Source: an uncultured Desulfovibrionaceae bacterium
Lineage (GTDB): Bacteria > Desulfobacterota > Desulfovibrionia > Desulfovibrionales > Desulfovibrionaceae
Reading direction: 5' to 3'
NCBI GenBank assembly: GCA_949427775.1
Contig: CASQEL010000061.1
Span: forward strand, 1-9,045
DNA: 9,045 bases
Below the pieces are notes generated by a model that saw only the letters and a program-made list of their open reading frames with translations, did no database searches and was not told the DNA's origin. Position numbers and translations under genes: made by a program. Positions 1 to 4,647 of this stretch are shown one piece after another (position 1 is the first letter of the stretch; every line of letters starts with the position of its first letter).

Positions 1-55
1 GCCGCCTTCCTGGCGGCCTATCGTTCAAAGTAGGTGTATCCCCGCAACCCGTCTT
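1..55. repeat. Direct repeat of the speA 3' end, downstream copy
   Basis: These 55 bases are identical to 145-199, an offset of exactly 144 bp. The copy holds, on the minus strand, the last 12 sense codons of speA, its TAG stop at 20-18, and the following GC-rich hairpin. Identity ends at position 56 (G here, C at 200). The left limit is unknown because the window starts inside it. Such a gene-tail duplication is typical of attachment sites of elements that integrate in the 3' end of a gene, but it could also be a plain tandem duplication or an assembly error. Confidence 0.95.
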
Positions 56-144
56 GCAAGATGTCGCTCGACCGCACTTCCTGTGCGGCACTCGCTGTCG
101 CTTGCCGCAAGCGCGGTTGCGGCTGCGCTCCCGCCGCGCGGCGG
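56..144 (-). other. Spacer between the two speA-tail copies, open in the speA frame
   Basis: Read on the minus strand in the speA frame, the stretch from the speA TAG (164-162) to the TAG in the downstream copy (20-18) is 48 codons with no other stop. It would encode an Ala/Arg-rich linker followed by a second copy of the speA C-terminus. It also holds several palindromes: 52-61 (TCTTGCAAGA), 72-88 (6-bp stem, TTCCT loop), 99-113 (6-bp stem, CCG loop) and 130-145 (perfect 16-bp palindrome). I see no start codon with a ribosome binding site, so I do not call a gene. Confidence 0.5.
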
Positions 145-161
145 GCCGCCTTCCTGGCGGC
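130..161 (-). terminator. speA: GC-rich hairpins directly after the speA stop, possible terminator
   Basis: Immediately after the speA TAG on the minus strand there is a 6-bp perfect stem, GCCGCC/GGCGGC, with loop AGGAA (161-145). A perfect palindrome CCCGCCGCGCGGCGGG (145-130) follows. Neither is followed by a T run, so this is not a standard intrinsic terminator. It may instead slow exonucleases, assist Rho, or be unrelated to termination. Confidence 0.3.
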
Positions 162-199
162 CTATCGTTCAAAGTAGGTGTATCCCCGCAACCCGTCTT
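145..199. repeat. Direct repeat of the speA 3' end, copy inside intact speA
   Basis: This is the gene-resident copy of the 55-bp repeat also found at 1-55. It covers the speA C-terminal codons (DGLRGYTYFER), the TAG stop and 17 bases after it. Confidence 0.95.
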
Positions 200-2081
200 C
201 AAAAGCCTGCATGACGGAAAAGCGTTCGCTGGGGGTCAGGCGTCCCTGACGCACGGCGGTTTCGGCCGTGGTGCGGATTTCCTCCAGAATGCGGCGCGGA
301 TCGTATTCCACGTATCCCAGAATGTCGGACACGGTGTCGCCGCGGATTTCGCGCACGAATTCGTAGCTGCCGTCGTCGTTGATCCGCACGGACACCACGT
401 TGGTGTCGCCGAGCAGGTTGTGCAGATCCCCCAGGGTTTCCTGGTAGGCTCCCACCAGAAAGACGCCGAGGTAGTATTCCTCGCCGTCGCGCAGGGGGTG
501 CAGGTTCAGCGTGGACTTCATGCCCTGGGGATCGATGAAATGATCGATGCGTCCGTCCGAATCGCAGGTGATGTCCGACAGAATGCACTGCTGGGAGGGA
601 AATTCGCTCAACCGGTGCACGGGCATGACCGGGAAGAGCTGATCGATGGCCCAGGAGTCCGGCAGGGACTGGAACACGCTGAAATTGCCGTAGTAGATGT
701 CGGCCAGCCCCACGTCGATGTCGGCCAGATCGCGCGGCACGTGCTTGAGCTTGGTTTTTTCCTCGGCGATGCGTCCCATGATGGCCCAGTAGAAACGTTC
801 GCCCAGGGTGCGCTGGCGCAGGGTGACGCGCCCGGTGATGAACAACTGGCGTATTTCGTCCCGGTAGTAGATGGCGTCGTTGTAGCATTCCTGAAGGTTG
901 CGCAGGGTCAGGCTGTGCAGCACCTCGCGCAGATTGCGCACGGATTCCGGGGCGTCTTCCGGGAGCTGATCGGGCAGACTGCCGAACTCCACGGCGCTCA
1001 CGTCCAGAATATTGAAGAGCAGGATGGAATAATAGGCCACGGTGGCCCGTCCGGATTCGGTGACGATGTGGGGGTGGGGCACGCCCTGCTCATCCAGAAT
1101 GGTCATGATGGCTTCCACCACGTCGGCGCAGTATTCGTCCAGATTGTAGTTGCGGCTGGAGACGAAATTGGTGTGCGATCCGTCGTAGTCCACAGCCAGT
1201 CCGCCGCCCAGATCGAGATAGCCCATGGGCGCGCCTTCCTGGACCAGACCGGCGTACAGACGGCTGCCTTCCATGACGGCGGTGCGGATGTCGCGGATGT
1301 TGGGCACCTGCGATCCCAGATGATAGTGGAGCAGGCGGAAGCAGTCGAGCATGTCGCGCTCCCTGAGCCTGTCCACCACGTCCACGATTTGCGCCGGGGT
1401 CAGGCCGAAGGTGGAGCGTTCGCCGCCGGAATCCGTCCAGTGCCCGCCCGCCTTGACGGAGAGCTTGGCGCGCACGCCGATGCTGGGTTTGACGCCCAGC
1501 GCTTCGCCGCGCTCCAGAATCAGATCCAGTTCGCCGGGCATTTCGACCACGAAAAAGCAGTTGAAGCCCATGCGCAGGGCATGCAGGCCCAGGTCGATGA
1601 ATTCTTCGTCCTTGTAGCCGTTGCAGATCAGGCATGCCTGCGTGTCGCTCAGTTGGGACACGGCCGCGATGAGTTCGGCCTTGGAGCCCACTTCCAGCCC
1701 GTGGTGGAAGCGTGTGCCGAACTGGGCGATCTTCTCCACCACCTGTTGCTGCTGGTTGACCTTGATGGGGAACACGCCCCGGTACTCGCCTTTGTAGTCC
1801 AGTTTTTTGATGGCGTTGCGGAACGATTCGTGCAGAAAGGATATCTGCGAGTCCAAAATGTTTTCCACCCGCAGCAGCACCGGCATGTCGTACCCGCGTT
1901 CGCGCATGCCGCGAATGATTTCCGGGATGCCGACTTGCGGCCCCTTGCCCTCGCCCATGGGAGAGATCGTCACTTCTCCGGCGGCGGACACGTTGAAGTA
2001 GCCCGCCCCCCAGTTGCGGATGCCGTACAGTTCGGCCGAATCTTCCACACTCCATTGTTGCAGGGCGCGTTTTTTCACCAC
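162..2081 (-). CDS. speA: Biosynthetic arginine decarboxylase
   Basis: SpeA decarboxylates L-arginine to agmatine with pyridoxal phosphate (PLP), the first step of the agmatine route to putrescine and spermidine. It is a cytosolic fold-III (alanine-racemase-like) enzyme. The protein is 639 residues from the start chosen here, within the usual 630-660 range. Visible marks are IKVNQ near residue 107, whose Lys should carry PLP; HYHLGSQ near 254; the phosphate-binding LGGG near 291; ESGR near 342; and CDSDG near 506, with the Cys completing the active site of the partner subunit. The frame is open back to a TTG at 2102, but GGAGGG lies 6 bases before a GTG at 2081, so GTG at 2081 (or the adjacent GTG at 2078) is the better start. 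The gene appears intact and ends in TAG. Its last codons are duplicated downstream. Family assignment is secure; the exact start is inferred. Confidence 0.97.
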   Translation of the reverse strand: MVKKRALQQWSVEDSAELYGIRNWGAGYFNVSAAGEVTISPMGEGKGPQVGIPEIIRGMRERGYDMPVLLRVENILDSQISFLHESFRNAIKKLDYKGEYRGVFPIKVNQQQQVVEKIAQFGTRFHHGLEVGSKAELIAAVSQLSDTQACLICNGYKDEEFIDLGLHALRMGFNCFFVVEMPGELDLILERGEALGVKPSIGVRAKLSVKAGGHWTDSGGERSTFGLTPAQIVDVVDRLRERDMLDCFRLLHYHLGSQVPNIRDIRTAVMEGSRLYAGLVQEGAPMGYLDLGGGLAVDYDGSHTNFVSSRNYNLDEYCADVVEAIMTILDEQGVPHPHIVTESGRATVAYYSILLFNILDVSAVEFGSLPDQLPEDAPESVRNLREVLHSLTLRNLQECYNDAIYYRDEIRQLFITGRVTLRQRTLGERFYWAIMGRIAEEKTKLKHVPRDLADIDVGLADIYYGNFSVFQSLPDSWAIDQLFPVMPVHRLSEFPSQQCILSDITCDSDGRIDHFIDPQGMKSTLNLHPLRDGEEYYLGVFLVGAYQETLGDLHNLLGDTNVVSVRINDDGSYEFVREIRGDTVSDILGYVEYDPRRILEEIRTTAETAVRQGRLTPSERFSVMQAFEDGLRGYTYFER

Positions 2082-2129
2082 AGAATACCCTCCGGCAATC
2101 AAAGTTCAGCCGCGAATATACGGCGTTTT

Positions 2130-2158
2130 TCTGTATGTCCGCCGTGACGTCCTGTCAA
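2130..2158 (-). promoter_or_regulatory. Candidate sigma-70-type promoter for speA
   Basis: On the minus strand a perfect -35 box TTGACA (2158-2153) is followed after 17 bases by TACAGA (2135-2130), which matches the -10 consensus at three of six positions. It would start transcription about 40 bases before the ribosome binding site of speA. The spacing is ideal and the -10 is weak. The rest of 2159-2351 holds no gene I can support, only a small inverted repeat CTGTT-GAA-AACAG near 2225-2237. Confidence 0.45.
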
Positions 2159-2351
2159 TGGGCGGGCGAAAGATCCGCGGGCCTTCGCCGGGGCCGCCCG
2201 CGGAGATCGCACGAACAAGGATACTCTGTTGAAAACAGTGGCAATGCATATGTCGGCCGCTACATCTTTTCTTGTTGTTTCAAATGGTTATGGCTTCCTG
2301 CGAGTGTCTTGGCGTTCCGGACGGCATGCGATGCGGCATTTGCGGCTTTGT

Positions 2352-2531
2352 TAGGGTCAGCCCTCAGTAATCCGCCTGCCGCAAAGCCGCCTTTTCCCGT
2401 CCCGCGGCGTTGCACGGCTACTATTGACCTTGCGGCAGGTTTACTACGGCTTCGGCCAATGTTGTCTTGCGCCTTACAGCCCGAAAAAATGCGGCTTTTC
2501 GCGGACGGCGTTTTACTGAGGGCTGGCCCTA
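2352..2531. mobile_element. M1a: MITE-like fold-back element, copy 1
   Basis: This is a non-coding element of about 180 bp with terminal inverted repeats TAGGGTCAGCCCTCAGTAA (left) and, reversed, TAGGGCCAGCCCTCAGTAA (right), one mismatch apart. TA stands at both ends (2352-2353, 2530-2531), consistent with a TA target duplication as in IS630/Tc1-type elements. The interior is also loosely self-complementary, so the whole copy could fold back. It is about 87% identical (my count by eye) to M1b at 3627-3807, in the same orientation. Its right end shares the CTAG that starts R2a. No transposase is present, so any movement would need one supplied elsewhere. The mobile nature is inferred from repeat structure. 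Confidence 0.75.
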
Positions 2532-2681
2532 GTACACAAAAACATCTAAAATTTCTGTGTACTAGCCGCCATGCGAAAGCATGGCGCGGCGGTATAGTCG
2601 CCGTAAATGAGCCGAAAACCGCGTTTTTCGGCGAATGATCTTGACACAAAATACGAAGTGTTTTGTGTTATGCGGTACTAG
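2529..2681. repeat. R2a: 153-bp multi-hairpin repeat, copy 1
   Basis: The element begins and ends with CTAG (CTAGTAC at the left, GTACTAG at the right). It has the same length as R2b (3477-3629) and differs at only nine positions, all transitions. In order it contains a 15-bp inverted repeat ending in CTAG (2529-2565, two mismatches here); a stem GCCATGC/GCATGGC closed by GAAA (2568-2585); a CGGCG/CGCCG stem; an 8-bp stem GCCGAAAA/TTTTCGGC (2611-2632); and an 11-bp stem around GAA (2644-2668). Its right-hand CTAG contains the stop codon of the flavodoxin-family gene. Function is unknown: a small mobile element, a 3' UTR RNA structure, or a substrate for a single-strand DNA enzyme are all possible. 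Confidence 0.85.
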
Positions 2682-3232
2682 AGCGACGCGCCGAAGCGGA
2701 ACGCCTCTTCAAGAACCGGCTTGCCGGCGACAGCGCCCGCTTCCATGACGCCTCCGGCCAGCACCTGTCCCTTGTCCGTCCAGTCCAGAAAACCGGTCAG
2801 CGCGTGATAGTAGTCCAGCACGGGCTTCCAGTTGTCGGCGGAGTCCCCCTCGGCAGCCATGATCAGGGCGCATTCCTTGCGCGGGTTGGCATAGTTCGGA
2901 TCGCATTCCGCCACGGCGAACAGGCGGTCAAACGCGGCCTTGAGCTGCGCGGACACGCTCCAGTAGTACATGGGCGATGCCAGCACGACCACATCGGCGC
3001 TCGTATACGCGGGGTATATCTTCCCCATGTCGTCCTTCTGCACGCAGGGGCTTGCGGCGTCCTTTCCGCCCTTCATGCAGCCCAGGCACCCGTGGATGGT
3101 CATTTTTTGAAGATCGAAACGGGTTACGACATGACCGGCACTTTCCGCGCCTTTCATGAACGCGTCGCACAGTATGGCCGTATTGCCCTTCAGGCGGGGA
3201 CTGCCGTTCAGAATGAGGATGTTTTTGCCCAT
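2678..3232 (-). CDS. Flavodoxin-family NAD(P)H-dependent FMN reductase-like protein
   Basis: The 184-residue protein has the flavodoxin-like fold of the NADPH-dependent FMN reductase family: a first beta strand KNILILNGSPR running into the phosphate-binding loop GSPRLKGNT (10-18), then VVVLASPMYYWSVSAQLKAAFDRL (81-104), which supplies the flavin-ring loop. GCLGC (48-52) and a third Cys at 63 lie where related iron-sulfur flavoproteins carry a compact four-Cys motif; the fourth Cys and the spacing are missing, so an Fe-S cluster is unlikely. There is no signal peptide, so it is cytosolic. The start is the ATG at 3232 because AAGGAG precedes it by 7 bases and the fold begins there; an in-frame ATG at 3493 lies inside repeat R2b. 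The TAG stop falls in the CTAG edge of R2a. The substrate is unknown. R2 and M1 flank the gene on both sides. Confidence 0.9.
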   Translation of the reverse strand: MGKNILILNGSPRLKGNTAILCDAFMKGAESAGHVVTRFDLQKMTIHGCLGCMKGGKDAASPCVQKDDMGKIYPAYTSADVVVLASPMYYWSVSAQLKAAFDRLFAVAECDPNYANPRKECALIMAAEGDSADNWKPVLDYYHALTGFLDWTDKGQVLAGGVMEAGAVAGKPVLEEAFRFGASL

Positions 3233-3404
3233 GAGTTTTCTCCTTTTTCTGCGGGGGATTCCCGCTTTTTTCGCAAGGACCGCCCGAGATGGCCACCGCC
3301 TCCGCAAGCGCCCCCCGTGGCGCTCGCAGCGGGAAGGAGCACGCCTTTTGCTGGGCCGCGCGGGCTGTCCGGCGCCCTCGGCAAGGCGCGTCATGTTGGT
3401 GGAT
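3233..3404 (-). promoter_or_regulatory. Long untranslated leader of the flavodoxin-family gene
   Basis: If the promoter at 3408-3435 is used, the mRNA has a leader of about 165 bases. It contains an inverted repeat AGCGCC-N6-GGCGCT near 3307-3325 and ends with a strong AAGGAG ribosome binding site at about 3240-3245. I do not recognise a known riboswitch in it. The frame is open through the leader, but composition (Arg/Pro/Gly-rich) argues against translation. Confidence 0.35.
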
Positions 3405-3435
3405 ATTTTTTTAGCGTCTGCTAAAAAAATGTCAA
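3405..3435 (-). promoter_or_regulatory. Promoter with an embedded inverted-repeat operator
   Basis: On the minus strand a perfect TTGACA (3435-3430) is followed after 16 bases by TAAAAA (3413-3408). The space from the last base of the -35 box through the -10 region is filled by an 11-bp perfect inverted repeat, ATTTTTTTAGC-GTCT-GCTAAAAAAAT on the plus strand (3405-3430). A repressor dimer bound there would block RNA polymerase. The regulator is unknown; the neighbouring TetR protein is one candidate. The repeat is AT-rich with no GC stem, so it is unlikely to be a terminator. Confidence 0.55.
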
Positions 3436-3476
3436 GAGCTTTCTTCGTGTTCCTGATCGATGCGGCGACGGAAAAG

Positions 3477-3629
3477 CTAGTACACAGAAACATTTAAAGT
3501 TTCTGTGTACTAGCCGCCATGCGAGAGCATGGCGCGGCGGCGTAGTCGCCGTGAATGAGCCGAAAACCGCGTTTTTCGGCGAATGATCTTGACGCAAAAT
3601 ACGAAGTATTTTGTGTTATGCGGTACTAG
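3477..3629. repeat. R2b: 153-bp multi-hairpin repeat, copy 2
   Basis: Second copy of R2, in the same orientation as R2a and the same length. Here the left 37 bases (3477-3513) form a perfect 15-bp stem that starts and ends with CTAG. The second hairpin (3516-3533) has loop GAGA in place of GAAA, and the 8-bp stem at 3559-3580 is unchanged. The last 11-bp stem (3592-3602 with 3606-3616) keeps full pairing if G-T wobble is allowed. The right CTAG (3626-3629) overlaps the left TA of M1b. It lies just upstream of the flavodoxin-gene promoter. Confidence 0.85.
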
Positions 3630-3807
3630 GGTCAGCCCTCATTAATCCGCCTGCTGCAAAGCCGCCTTTTTCCGTTCTGCGGCGTTGCAAGGCCAGCATT
3701 GACCTTGCGGTATGCTCAATACAGCTTCGGCCAATGCTGGCCTTGCGCCTTGCAGGCCGAAAAAACTCGGCTTTTCGCGGACGGCGTTTTAATGAGGGCT
3801 GACCCTA
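3627..3807. mobile_element. M1b: MITE-like fold-back element, copy 2
   Basis: Second M1 copy, 181 bp including a TA at each end (3627-3628, 3806-3807). Its terminal inverted repeats, TAGGGTCAGCCCTCATTAA and its reverse complement, match perfectly over 19 bases. An internal perfect 15-bp inverted repeat, GCAAGGCCAGCATTG (3687-3701) with 3732-3746, gives it a long fold-back structure; this is degraded in M1a. The right end supplies the G after TA that completes the TAG stop of tetR. It is non-coding and has no transposase. It looks like the better-preserved copy. Confidence 0.8.
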
Positions 3808-4443
3808 AATCTCGTGGAGACGTGGCGGCAGCATGCGCACAGCATGGGCGGCAATAGCCTGCAATTCGGATTGGGAAAGGTCATCCCGTGCCTGAATGGA
3901 CAGACCTTCCAGCAGGGTGTTGAGCGCTCCGGCCAGGGCCGGAACATCGGTGTCCGGGGGGAGCTGACCATCCTGAATGGCCTGCCGGAGCCTGTCGGCA
4001 AACATTTTTTTGGTGGCCCGCCTGAGTTCACGCACGGTTTCGATAATCTCTTTTTCGTTTTCGGAGATATTGATGGCCGCCAGCACTACCATACAGCCGC
4101 ACGGAGTCTCCGGTGAGAGCAGGATTCGGGCCGACTCCCGGAAAAGCTCCTCCACCGCCGCGTACACGTCAGGCTCGGCCAGAAAACGTTTGGCGGGCGC
4201 GTCCCAGTAGGTGTGCTCATAATGCCGGAGGGCCTCAAGAAAGAGAGAGGTCTTGTTGCCGAATGTCGCGTACAGGCTGGGCGGATTTATTTCCATGGCC
4301 TTGCATAATTCCGCTACCGAGGCGGGCGCATACCCCCGCCGCCAGAAGACGTTCAGGGCGCTGTGCAGGGCTTGCGCGCGATCAAAGGCGCGAGGGCGGC
4401 CTTTTCCCCGGCGCGCGAGAGCGGCGGTATGCTTTGCGGACAT
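3805..4443 (-). CDS. TetR/AcrR-family transcriptional regulator
   Basis: The 212-residue protein is of usual TetR length. The N-terminal DNA-binding domain is clear: GRPRAFDRAQALHSALNVFW, followed by the helix-turn-helix RGYAPASVAELCKAMEINPPSLYATFGNK (about 36-64). A ligand-binding C-terminal domain follows, with a CGCMVV segment near 115-120 seen in one group of AcrR-like regulators. The start is ATG 4443, preceded by GGGGA 6 bases upstream; an open frame back to ATG 4641 gives only Arg/Pro-rich sequence and is rejected. It lies 204 bp downstream of the RND permease in the same direction, so it probably represses that operon and perhaps itself, relieved by a pump substrate. The stop codon lies at the edge of M1b. 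Family is certain; target and ligand are inferred. Confidence 0.93.
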   Translation of the reverse strand: MSAKHTAALARRGKGRPRAFDRAQALHSALNVFWRRGYAPASVAELCKAMEINPPSLYATFGNKTSLFLEALRHYEHTYWDAPAKRFLAEPDVYAAVEELFRESARILLSPETPCGCMVVLAAINISENEKEIIETVRELRRATKKMFADRLRQAIQDGQLPPDTDVPALAGALNTLLEGLSIQARDDLSQSELQAIAAHAVRMLPPRLHEI

Positions 4444-4647
4444 GGACGTTCCCCTGATTGTCTGCGGTTGCTGTGGGCTTGTTGAAAATTCTTCGGGAAC
4501 ATTTTGGAGCGGTTCCCCTTGAAAAGGCTTTTCCGACGCGGGAGTGGACGGCCGCCGCGAGGGCATGCGCGCCTTCCTTCGCCGTTTTCCGGGCGGCGGC
4601 GAGCGCCGACGCGGGCGCGGATCGCGGGCGCGCGGCGTCATCGTCCC
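4444..4647 (-). promoter_or_regulatory. Intergenic region between RND permease and tetR with inverted repeats
   Basis: This 204-bp gap has no supported gene. It contains GGGAAC-N11-GTTCCC (4495-4517) and a nearby short palindrome GAAAAGGCTTTTC (4521-4533), either of which could be a binding site for the adjacent TetR protein. No strong promoter boxes are visible, so tetR may be read through from the pump operon or have a weak promoter of its own. No T-tailed terminator is seen after the permease. Confidence 0.3.

Noticed and set aside
162..164. TAG of speA as a pyrrolysine or recoded codon
   Set aside because: The protein is full length at this TAG, all other genes here also stop at TAG, and no readthrough signal is recognisable. 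The open frame beyond it is explained by the duplication.
1..199. CRISPR array from the repeat-like sequence at the left edge
   Set aside because: Only one 55-bp repeat pair with a coding-gene tail is present, with no regular short repeats, spacers or cas genes.
54..2147. 697-codon plus-strand open frame antisense to speA
   Set aside because: It lies opposite the well-supported speA gene and its translation shows no protein-family features.
2260..2649. 129-codon minus-strand open frame across M1a and R2a, and a similar plus-strand frame at 2135-2638
   Set aside because: They consist mostly of the inverted-repeat elements, whose differences between copies (an indel in M1, scattered third-position-blind changes) do not look like protein selection.
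3405..3430. Inverted repeat with T/A runs as an intrinsic terminator
   Set aside because: The stem is almost all A-T with a GC content too low for termination, and it sits exactly between promoter boxes.
3233..3493. N-terminal extension of the flavodoxin-family protein from an ATG at 3493
   Set aside because: That start lies inside repeat R2b and upstream of the promoter candidate. The fold begins at the internal ATG with a good ribosome binding site.
2352..3807. Intact insertion sequence
   Set aside because: No transposase frame is present; the only supported gene between the repeats is the flavodoxin-family oxidoreductase.
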